DNA from: an uncultured bacterium
GTDB lineage: Bacteria > Patescibacteriota > Saccharimonadia > Saccharimonadales > Saccharimonadaceae
Direction: 5' to 3'
NCBI GenBank assembly: GCA_938030735.1
Contig: CALHIM010000011.1
Location: 1 to 64,000 of the forward strand
DNA length: 64,000 bases
Shown here: in pieces, positions 43,404 through 50,761 of the stretch
Position numbering within the stretch: the first letter of the stretch is position 1
How the letters are laid out: each line of letters begins with the position of its first letter
The notes under the pieces: generated by a model
The model's input: the letters and a program-made list of their open reading frames with translations, nothing else
What the model was told of the DNA's origin: nothing
Database searches by the model: none
Program-made: the position numbers and the translations under genes

Positions 43404-44284
43404 CAGTTTTCACTACCTTTAATTTTTTGGCAATTTGCGCAAAAATGTGTTCCTCTACCACCAACACGAATTTTTGAGATTTCTGTTCCACAGCGCTTGC
43501 AAGGCTCGCCATCTTTATGATAAACGGCGGCATAATTTAAATAATTTCCGCGTGAGCCGTCTGCATTAACATAATTTCGGTCGGTTGATCCACCTCTTTT
43601 AATCGATTCATTCATCACAAAACGAATCGCTTCATGCAAATTCACAAAATCTTCGTTTGAAAAATCTTTAACTCTAGTTTCAGGGTGAATTTTTGCTCGC
43701 CACAAGGCCTCATCAGCATAAATATTTCCAACACCAGCAATAACACTTTGCTCCAAAATCGCAGGCTTTATCATACTATTTTGTTTTTTTGAAAGACGAT
43801 TTTTTAAAATTTCAACCGTAAAACTGTCTTCAAGAGGTTCAGGACCAAGCTTTTGAAAAAAAGGCAAATTTTCAATTTCTGGTATTGGTAATAGTTTCAT
43901 ATAACCAAATTTTCGCTGGTCATTAAAAAATAATTTAGTTTCATCTTCAAAATCAATCTCAACTCGTGTTGATTTATTTGGAAGATCGTTCAAAAAATCC
44001 TCATTTGGATGCCCTGCACCCCAGTTTTCTTCACCACGATAAACCATTTGCCCTGTCATTCGAAGGTGTGTTACAAGCGACCAACCATTCTCTAGCTCAA
44101 TAATTATAGCTTTTCCGCGGCGGCGAACATTCGAAATTTCAGCACCAATCATAAAATCCTGAACATCTCTTTCAGCATTCGGAAAACTTTTAGGCCAATC
44201 ATGTTTAACTTTCGCAATTTTCTTTTTTAAAATTAGTCGATTCAAGCCTCTTACAACTGTTTCAACTTCTGGTAATTCTGGCAT
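43403..44284 (-). CDS. mutM: Formamidopyrimidine-DNA glycosylase
   Basis: This 293-aa base-excision enzyme removes 8-oxoguanine. The catalytic N-terminus is PELPEVETVVRGL (Pro1 nucleophile, Glu2). The helix-two-turn-helix contains VIAGVGNIYADEALWRA. The zinc finger is complete: CKRCG then HFCANCQ. Length is slightly above the usual 270 aa. It overlaps the HAD gene by one base. Confidence 0.95.
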   Translation of the reverse strand: MPELPEVETVVRGLNRLILKKKIAKVKHDWPKSFPNAERDVQDFMIGAEISNVRRRGKAIIIELENGWSLVTHLRMTGQMVYRGEENWGAGHPNEDFLNDLPNKSTRVEIDFEDETKLFFNDQRKFGYMKLLPIPEIENLPFFQKLGPEPLEDSFTVEILKNRLSKKQNSMIKPAILEQSVIAGVGNIYADEALWRAKIHPETRVKDFSNEDFVNLHEAIRFVMNESIKRGGSTDRNYVNADGSRGNYLNYAAVYHKDGEPCKRCGTEISKIRVGGRGTHFCANCQKIKGSEN

Positions 44285-44718
44285 TATTCCTCCTTAAATT
44301 CTTTCGAAAATTCATTCCAATTTCGATATAAAAATGCGTTTATTCCAAGTTTCTTAGCAGCTTTAACATTTTGCAAAGAATCATCAAAAAAATAAATTTC
44401 ATTTAAACAAGCCCCGCTTTCATCAATTGCAATTTCAAAAATCTCTTTTGAAGGTTTCGAAAAACCAACCTCGCCCGAGAGCACCAAGAAATCAAAGAGC
44501 TCCTCCTGCTCCTCTTTTGAGAAAAGCTGATTAAATTGATATTGTGCGACATTAGATAAAACGCCAATTTTCGAACCTTTAGCTTTATTTTTTCGAATAA
44601 AATTCAACAAATTTTGATCCTTTTGCCAAGTATACTCAAAAAGATGCTCCAAAGAAGGCTGGCGAGAAACCAGCACTCCGAAGCAGTCAAAAATCAAAAC
44701 TTTAGCGTTTAATTTCAT
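44284..44718 (-). CDS. HAD-superfamily hydrolase (short)
   Basis: This 144-aa protein has motif I VLIFDCFGVLVS, motif II GVLSNVAQ, a Lys in FSKPSKEIFEIA and motif IV IYFFDDSLQNVKAA. The second aspartate of the usual DxD in motif I is absent, as in YihX-type proteins, and the cap domain is very small. Its substrate cannot be predicted. It overlaps the start of mutM and the end of the gene upstream. Confidence 0.8.
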   Translation of the reverse strand: MKLNAKVLIFDCFGVLVSRQPSLEHLFEYTWQKDQNLLNFIRKNKAKGSKIGVLSNVAQYQFNQLFSKEEQEELFDFLVLSGEVGFSKPSKEIFEIAIDESGACLNEIYFFDDSLQNVKAAKKLGINAFLYRNWNEFSKEFKEE

Positions 44719-45346
44719 TTATTCCAAGATCGCGAACGATTTGTTCATGTCCAGGAACTTGCGCAATGAACAAATTTTGCAATTGTTTTGTATTTGCAAT
44801 AAGTGAGCCTTTTGAACCCGAGCAAGTTGAAGTCCAGAGGTGTTTTTCAGTTTTGTCATCTTTTAGCATTGAGAAATCATAAAGATGGCCAGTAGCACAA
44901 ACACCAGCTAAATCATCTGCCTCGCCACTAAAAGGAGTTCCTTTCATCATATTCGCTTTATTTAAAGCATTCACAAATTGCGTGTAAGATTCGGCATTGT
45001 TATCAAGCTTAACTTCTTTAATTACTTCACCAAGATAACCCTTGTAAGTTGTGAGTTTTCGAAATTTTGGTGAAACCTCAACCGTGTAAGAACGAAAATT
45101 CTCTTGTGCAACAATCGACCCACGAACCACCATTTTAACACTGCGGTTTTGATCAGCGCTTAACAATTCTTTACTTGAAGGCGAATTATCTTCTTTCGAA
45201 GTTTCATTGTTCGCTTGTTGGGCCTGGTCTGAACCATTTCCGCCATTCATAAATGCATTAACAATTGTTACAACTGTAATAATTGAAAGAATTGCAATCG
45301 CAATAATTAATAAAATTGGTGCAATTCGTATAATTTTTTCTTTCAT
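44702..45346 (-). CDS. Single-helix exported protein, unknown
   Basis: This 214-aa protein has an N-terminal helix (residues 8-32), then a Ser/Asn/Gln-rich linker and a domain of about 140 residues outside the cell with two cysteines (GVCATGH and STCSGSKG) that may form a disulfide. No family is recognised. It lies between rpoD and the HAD gene on the same strand and overlaps the latter by 17 nt. Confidence 0.6.
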   Translation of the reverse strand: MKEKIIRIAPILLIIAIAILSIITVVTIVNAFMNGGNGSDQAQQANNETSKEDNSPSSKELLSADQNRSVKMVVRGSIVAQENFRSYTVEVSPKFRKLTTYKGYLGEVIKEVKLDNNAESYTQFVNALNKANMMKGTPFSGEADDLAGVCATGHLYDFSMLKDDKTEKHLWTSTCSGSKGSLIANTKQLQNLFIAQVPGHEQIVRDLGINEIKR

Positions 45347-45367
45347 CTTAACCTTTCCCCACCACGT

Positions 45368-46381
45368 TTAGTCCAAATATTCATGAAGCTTTTTCGAATC
45401 TTTATGCTTTTTAAGTTTCATTAAAGCTTTAGCTTCAATCTGGCGAATCCGCTCGCGAGTTACCGCAAATTCAAGACCAACTTCTTCAAGCGTATGACTT
45501 TTTGTACCATTTAAACCAAAACGCATTTCAAGAATTTTCCGCTCACGATCAGAAAGCGTTGAAAGAATTTCACGAACTTGTTCTTTCAAAAGTTGAACCG
45601 TTGCGGATTCTTCTGGGCTAGCGGTATCTTCATCTTCAATAAAATCACCAAGCGTTGACTCTTCGCCTTCCTCGCCATCACGACCAATTCCAGCATCTAA
45701 AGAAGTAATATCTTGCTTAATTTTTTGGATGTATTCAATTTTTTCAACATCCATATCCATTTCTTTAGCGAGTTCTTGGTTGGTTGGCTCACGATTTAGC
45801 TCTTGGGTCAATCGGCGAGAGGTTCGCATAAGCTTGTTAATCGTTTCAACCATATGAACAGGGATTCGGATAGTCCGAGCTTGGTCGGCAATTGCGCGTG
45901 TAATTGCCTGCCGAATCCACCAAGTTGCATAAGTTGAGAATTTAAAACCTTTACTTGGGTCGAATTTATCGACCGCACGAAGAAGCCCCGTGTTCCCTTC
46001 TTGAATTAAGTCAAGTAGCTCCAAACCACGGCCAGAATATCTTTTCGCAATCGAAACAACCAAACGCATGTTTGCTTCAGCCATTTTATCTTTTGCACGT
46101 TGATCGCCCTGCATTGCTTTTTCAGCAAGCTCGGTCTCTTTTTCGAGTGAAAGGAGCGGAATCTTACCAATTTCACGAAGATACATTCGAACGCTATCAT
46201 CTGTTATATCATCGTTATAAGCACCATTTAATAAATCTTCTTCGGTAATATCTTCTTCATCTTCAACCGCAAGGTCGTCAAAATCTGGTTCGAAATCATC
46301 AAGCGAAAGAGTTGCATCCACAATGCCGTCTTCATTTAGAATTTCTTCTGGTAGTTCTTTTTTACTCTTACCTTTTACCAC
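45368..46381 (-). CDS. rpoD: Primary sigma factor, sigma70
   Basis: This 337-aa sigma factor has a short acidic N-terminus, region 1.2 (DSVRMYLREIGKIPLL), region 2 (MRLVVSIAKRYSGRGLELLD; KFSTYATWWIRQAI for -10 recognition), region 3 and region 4 (EEVGLEFAVTRERIRQIEAK for -35 recognition). The long region 1.1 and the non-conserved insert are missing. GTG start with GGAG upstream. It overlaps dnaG by 14 nt. Its recognition parts fit the TTGACW-17-TATAAT promoters seen throughout. Confidence 0.96.
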   Translation of the reverse strand: MVKGKSKKELPEEILNEDGIVDATLSLDDFEPDFDDLAVEDEEDITEEDLLNGAYNDDITDDSVRMYLREIGKIPLLSLEKETELAEKAMQGDQRAKDKMAEANMRLVVSIAKRYSGRGLELLDLIQEGNTGLLRAVDKFDPSKGFKFSTYATWWIRQAITRAIADQARTIRIPVHMVETINKLMRTSRRLTQELNREPTNQELAKEMDMDVEKIEYIQKIKQDITSLDAGIGRDGEEGEESTLGDFIEDEDTASPEESATVQLLKEQVREILSTLSDRERKILEMRFGLNGTKSHTLEEVGLEFAVTRERIRQIEAKALMKLKKHKDSKKLHEYLD

Positions 46382-48104
46382 TATTCAGCTCCTTATTTAA
46401 TTGCATAATTTCCATCAAAATCTTCATTTTCAAATTTTCATCACCTTGAATTTCAGCCTCTTCGAGTTGCTCTTGAAGATTTACTTTTCGTTCTTGTAAA
46501 TTTTGGGTTTTAATTTTATGAATCAAACGCTTCATTTCGTCGGTGGCACTGCCTTTTATATTTCCGAGTCGTTCGTCAGCCTTTAATAGAAGTATTTTAA
46601 CATAATCATCGAAGTTTTTCAAGAGATCAAGATCATTTGATTTCAAAATTTGTAGAATTTGATTTCGCTGCTTATCATGCAAAATATCATCTTGCAACTC
46701 ATTCAACATCTCAGCAAGCTTCTGTTCTTTAATTACAAGAGCCAACAAATCATCTTCATAAATATATTCATCAACAAATTTCTCGTCAGTTTTTTCAATT
46801 TTTATTCGCCTTTTTGGTTTAACTGGCCTAGGCTTTTCATCAAATTTTCCAAGTAATGTTGTTTTCGAAACGCCAATTCTTTTCGAAATTTGTTCAATAT
46901 AAAAATCTTTTTCCACAGGGTCATTTAAGTTTTCCACAAGTTTCAGTGCTATTGTGGAAAACTCCTTTTTTCCTGCAGCGGTTGCAATATTTAGCCGCTT
47001 TTCATATTGGTCAAAAATCCATTCTATCGCCGGTTGTGGTTTCGAAATTGAGTCCTTCCAAAGCTCCAAATCTTTTTGAATTAATTCATCTGGGTCTTTA
47101 GCTTCACCCGCCGATTGATTTAAGGTGATAATTGAGAGTTCTACACCAGCTTGTTGCCCTAATGAAATCGCTCGCTCGGTAGCACTAATCCCAGCTTGAT
47201 CACTGTCGAAACAGAGGCGAACATCATTCGAAAATCGACCAAGAGCCTTCAAGTGATGAACTGTCATCGCTGTACCAGCCGTTGCAACCACATTTTTCAC
47301 GCCAGCTTGATGGCTCGAAATTACATCCATATTTCCTTCAACCACAACCACAAAACCAGCTTTTCGAATTTCATTTTTTGCTTGCGAAAGTCCAAAAATA
47401 TTTGAAGATTTATCATAAAGCAAAGTTTGAGGCGTGTTTAAATATTTTGGCGCATTTGGCTCATCTTTAATAATTCGGCCGGTAAAACCAACCGGCGATC
47501 CACCCGAATCCTGCAAAGCAATTACCATTCTATTTCGAAAAATATCGCCGCCAAATCGGTTTAACAACCCAGCATCACGAATATCGCTCATCGCAAAACC
47601 TTTTTTTAGCAAAAAATTCGTGAGCATTTTTTGAGTATTTGGAGCAAAACCAATTTTGAACTCTTGCACAATTTCTTTCGAAAGTTTGCGATTTTTAAAA
47701 ACATAATTCAAAGCTTCTTTATTACGAACCAACATATGCTGATAAAAATTTGCACTAATTTGCAAAATTTTTCGAAGTCGTTCTTTTTTTTCAGAAATTT
47801 CTCTTGAACGCTTTGAATCAAAAGTTTCAATTTCAACGCCAGCTTTTCGCGCCAGAAATTCTAAGGCCTCGCGGAAATTCATTCCTTCAACTTCCATAAT
47901 AAAACCAAAGATATCGCCGCCCTTACCAGATGAAAAATCGTGCCAAATTTGTTTATCGGGGCTAATTATAAAGCTCGGAGTTCGCTCATTTGTCCAGGGA
48001 CTAAGTGCTTTAAAATTACGCCCAGTTCGCTTGAGCTCAAGATATTCGCCAGCCAAATCTTCAATGCTTATTCTTGCTTTAATCTCATCTCTGGCATCAT
48101 TCAT
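46368..48104 (-). CDS. dnaG: DNA primase without zinc-binding residues
   Basis: This 578-aa primase makes RNA primers for replication. The N-terminal zinc-ribbon domain is recognisable (TPSFIISPDKQIWHDF, GGDIFGFIMEVEGMNFREAL), but all four ligands are replaced. The usual CPFH reads SPWT (Ser35, Thr38) and CFGC reads DFSS (Asp56, Ser59). The TOPRIM core is intact (VVVEGNMDVISSHQAG; RLCFDSDQAG), as is the helicase-interacting C-terminal part. It forms an operon with rpoD. TAAAAT 6 nt before the ATG makes it leaderless. Confidence 0.94.
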   Translation of the reverse strand: MNDARDEIKARISIEDLAGEYLELKRTGRNFKALSPWTNERTPSFIISPDKQIWHDFSSGKGGDIFGFIMEVEGMNFREALEFLARKAGVEIETFDSKRSREISEKKERLRKILQISANFYQHMLVRNKEALNYVFKNRKLSKEIVQEFKIGFAPNTQKMLTNFLLKKGFAMSDIRDAGLLNRFGGDIFRNRMVIALQDSGGSPVGFTGRIIKDEPNAPKYLNTPQTLLYDKSSNIFGLSQAKNEIRKAGFVVVVEGNMDVISSHQAGVKNVVATAGTAMTVHHLKALGRFSNDVRLCFDSDQAGISATERAISLGQQAGVELSIITLNQSAGEAKDPDELIQKDLELWKDSISKPQPAIEWIFDQYEKRLNIATAAGKKEFSTIALKLVENLNDPVEKDFYIEQISKRIGVSKTTLLGKFDEKPRPVKPKRRIKIEKTDEKFVDEYIYEDDLLALVIKEQKLAEMLNELQDDILHDKQRNQILQILKSNDLDLLKNFDDYVKILLLKADERLGNIKGSATDEMKRLIHKIKTQNLQERKVNLQEQLEEAEIQGDENLKMKILMEIMQLNKELNSGKR

Positions 48105-48110
48105 ATCTAT

Positions 48111-48139
48111 ATTTTAACATAAAAAGCAGCCCTCATCAA
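48111..48139 (-). promoter_or_regulatory. dnaG-rpoD promoter, leaderless
   Basis: On the minus strand, TTGATG (48134-48139), 17 nt, then TAAAAT (48111-48116), 6 nt before the ATG at 48104. The promoter overlaps the terminator of the gene upstream. Confidence 0.7.
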
Positions 48140-48157
48140 TCAAAAAATTGGGCTGCG
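48124..48157 (-). terminator. Terminator of the Gln/Asn-rich protein gene
   Basis: GCAGCCC and GGGCTGC pair around a 17-nt loop and are followed on the minus strand by TTTTT. Confidence 0.85.
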
Positions 48158-48167
48158 TTTCAGAAAA

Positions 48168-48965
48168 TTATTTTGCTTTGTGGTAGTTTTCAAGCTGTTT
48201 TGAAGATTCTGCAAGATTTTTTTCAATTTTTTCATATACTGATTTTTGCGAAGAAGGCGAAGCTTTTTTGCGTCGTACAATTAAATCTTTTACACGAATT
48301 AACTGATATGCCATCTCACGGGAATAAACTTCATCAATCGTAGCGTTCAAGAAAGCATCATCAAGCGTTGCACTAAGTTTATCAAAAATCGCATCAGTTT
48401 GTTTTATTGCTTGCGAATTCTTTTTCGAATCTCCACGAGGAACTTCAATCTTTCGGCTCTTCATAAATTCCTTCAAATCTTGCTCATTTGAACTAAGTGA
48501 AGTATTAATTCCTGCATTCACGGCCGCTAAATCTGAACTTTTAATCTTATTTTGAAAAGATTTTGTAGTTTCCTTTAATTTCGAAATATTATAATAAGCA
48601 CGAATCACCGCTTGAGCATTATCGTCGCCCTTATTGCTAGTTACAATAATAAAAATCGAGAAAAATAGCGAGATTAATAATGCTGAAGCACCTAGAATTT
48701 TTCCTTTAGTCCAAAACGGAGCGGCTTTTTTAGGCGCAATCTTATTGAGATATTCAACTGTGTAAGGGTTTTCAGTTGTAGTATCTTGCGAATATTTTTG
48801 ATCTGGCATTAAATTTGGAGCAACTTGCGGATTTTGAACAGGTTGATTCGGCTGAACTGGAAATTGTTGTTGATTTTGGTAATTATTTGGATATTGCGGA
48901 AAATTCTGTTGTGCACCAAAATTTTGATTTTGGCCGCCCTGATTCCAATCTTCATTCGGTTTCAT
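48168..48965 (-). CDS. Gln/Asn/Pro-rich membrane protein, unknown
   Basis: This 265-aa protein starts at ATG 48965. An open frame extends further, but TATAAT lies 10 nt before this ATG. The first 70 residues are an Asn/Gln/Pro-rich cytoplasmic tail (PNEDWNQGGQNQNFGAQQ), then one helix (LGASALLISLFFSIFIIVTS), then a helical external domain. No family is recognised. Similar Gln/Asn-rich tails occur in the VirD4-like and DHH-like proteins here. Confidence 0.6.
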   Translation of the reverse strand: MKPNEDWNQGGQNQNFGAQQNFPQYPNNYQNQQQFPVQPNQPVQNPQVAPNLMPDQKYSQDTTTENPYTVEYLNKIAPKKAAPFWTKGKILGASALLISLFFSIFIIVTSNKGDDNAQAVIRAYYNISKLKETTKSFQNKIKSSDLAAVNAGINTSLSSNEQDLKEFMKSRKIEVPRGDSKKNSQAIKQTDAIFDKLSATLDDAFLNATIDEVYSREMAYQLIRVKDLIVRRKKASPSSQKSVYEKIEKNLAESSKQLENYHKAK

Positions 48966-49065
48966 ATTACTTATGATTATATCACAAAAAAGTTTTTTTC
49001 GCAAAGAAAAACCCCGCTTTTTGCAAGGTTATTTTCTATCTAAAAGAGAAACTACAAAATATATC

Positions 49066-49491
49066 TTACTCGCAAACCAAGCGATAACTCAAGCGAAACA
49101 AATCTCGCAATTCTTCAGCCGAAACTTGCCCCTGGCCAATAATCAAATTCCACTCACGCTCGCTCATCAACTTCGAAGGCACTACACTTTCTTTTTCACG
49201 CAAAATTCGAGCAAGCTGCGCGCCTGTTTTCATTTCAACTTTTAAAGGTTTTGAACCATCGTGAATGATTGCAAAAATTGCTTTTGGCTCTTCACTTTCT
49301 GCAATTTTCGAAAGAATCTTTTCACCAGTTTCACGCTCAAAATCGCCAAGCTCACCAGCCATTTTTTCTTGCCAAATTTTTTCTAATTTATCAAAATTAA
49401 CTTCAAAAATTTCAAGTTTATTTTCCTCATCTTTTCGAACTTCTGCCGCATCAAAATTCAGCAAAAAATCTCTAATTTCACTCTGCTCCAT
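49066..49491 (-). CDS. Hypothetical acidic protein
   Basis: This 141-aa soluble alpha/beta protein begins MEQSEIRDFLLNFDAAEVRK and contains PKAIFAIIHDGSKPLKVEMK. No family is recognised. The start overlaps the end of orn (TAATG type), so it is in the same operon. Confidence 0.6.
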   Translation of the reverse strand: MEQSEIRDFLLNFDAAEVRKDEENKLEIFEVNFDKLEKIWQEKMAGELGDFERETGEKILSKIAESEEPKAIFAIIHDGSKPLKVEMKTGAQLARILREKESVVPSKLMSEREWNLIIGQGQVSAEELRDLFRLSYRLVCE

Positions 49492-50039
49492 TATTTTTTC
49501 ACCTTTTTTAAATAAAATTTTAGCTCTTCAATCGAACCACGAATATCATCTAACGCGCGGTGATTTTCAGGCTTAGCAAAAACCCGTTTAAACTTAGCGC
49601 TCATCACAACTTTCCATGCTGAAACATCCAGCATTCGATAATGCAGCATTTTTTCAAGATTTTTCCATTCTTTACGAATGAATCGGCGATCTTGGTGAAT
49701 TGAATTTCCGCCCAAAAGAATTTTCTCACCTTTCAAAATTTCTTCGGCAAAATTTTTTTCTACAAATTTAATTAAATCCGCTTCAACTTCTTGTGAATTT
49801 TTTGTAGCACGAGAATTTTGTAATTTTAAAGCATCGCGCGTTTCGCTAAAAGTATCCCAAAACTCGCCAACCATTCGGTTTTCGAGAATTTCATTTTCAA
49901 CTTTTACGGCACTTTCGAAAGTGGCAATTTCATTAAAATCCCAATCTGTCGCAATTGCCGCAACCTCTAAAATTCGGTCTTTTTTAGGTTCAAGACCTGT
50001 CATTTCTAAATCAATCCAAAGAATTTTTGCGTTTTTCAT
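49491..50039 (-). CDS. orn: Oligoribonuclease
   Basis: This 182-aa DEDDh exonuclease clears 2-5 nt RNA fragments. It has ILWIDLEMTGLEPKKDRILE (Exo I, DxE), LGGNSIHQDRRFI (Exo II) and NHRALDDIRGSIEELKFY (Exo III with His). TATAAT at 50047-50052 lies 7 nt before the ATG with no ribosome binding site. It complements the PNPase encoded at the right end of the window. Confidence 0.95.
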   Translation of the reverse strand: MKNAKILWIDLEMTGLEPKKDRILEVAAIATDWDFNEIATFESAVKVENEILENRMVGEFWDTFSETRDALKLQNSRATKNSQEVEADLIKFVEKNFAEEILKGEKILLGGNSIHQDRRFIRKEWKNLEKMLHYRMLDVSAWKVVMSAKFKRVFAKPENHRALDDIRGSIEELKFYLKKVKK

Positions 50040-50079
50040 TGTTTAAATTATATCATTTTTTGGCAGGATAAGCAAAAAA

Positions 50080-50760
50080 CTAATCTAAAATTCCAAAATC
50101 TTCAAGCTTTTTAGCTTTCGAAATATCAAAATCAGCAATTTTTGTGCGCCGAAGCTGCGAGCAAAACGCACCGCAACCCAAATTTTTACCTAAATCTTCT
50201 GCCAGCGAACGAATGTAAGTCCCGCTTGAAACGTGCGTGCGAACTTTTAATTTTGGAAAATCATAACTTAAAATTTCGAAATTAAAAACTTTAACCGTGC
50301 GTTTAGGAATTTCAAAATCCTCGCCCTTTCGCGCCAAATCATAAGCACGCTTACCATCAATTTTGATTGCACTAAAAGCTGGTGGAGTTTGTTCAATTTT
50401 GCCTAAAAAGTTAGTTTTAATTTCTTTTTCAATCTGTTCAAAAGTTGGAATTTCAAAATTCTCACATTTCGAAATCTCACCTTCAGGATCGCCTGTGCTG
50501 GAAATTTGCCCAAGTGTAAATTCCGCCTCATAAACTTTATCAAGCTTAGTAAGGCTCATTGCATTTTTAGTTTCCTTGCCGTAAAGTAAAACTAAAAGCC
50601 CCGTTGCAAAAGGATCAAGCGTGCCAGTATGGCCAACTTTAACTTTTTTACCAAATTCATCTTTAAGAACGCGGCGGATTCTAGCGACCACGCCAAAGCT
50701 AGTAATTCCAGCGGGCTTATCAATTAAGATTCGCCCACTTTCATTTTCGAAAAATACCAT
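50080..50760 (-). CDS. truB: tRNA pseudouridine-55 synthase
   Basis: This 226-aa enzyme makes the psi55 of the T-loop. The start at 50760 is preferred over 50796 because it follows AGGAA and fits the family (GRILIDKPAGITSFGVVARI). It has the catalytic HTGTLDPFATGLLVLLYG with Asp, and SAIKIDGKRAYDLARKGE. It begins one base after the stop of the DHH-like gene. Confidence 0.95.
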   Translation of the reverse strand: MVFFENESGRILIDKPAGITSFGVVARIRRVLKDEFGKKVKVGHTGTLDPFATGLLVLLYGKETKNAMSLTKLDKVYEAEFTLGQISSTGDPEGEISKCENFEIPTFEQIEKEIKTNFLGKIEQTPPAFSAIKIDGKRAYDLARKGEDFEIPKRTVKVFNFEILSYDFPKLKVRTHVSSGTYIRSLAEDLGKNLGCGAFCSQLRRTKIADFDISKAKKLEDFGILD

Positions 50761-50761
50761 T

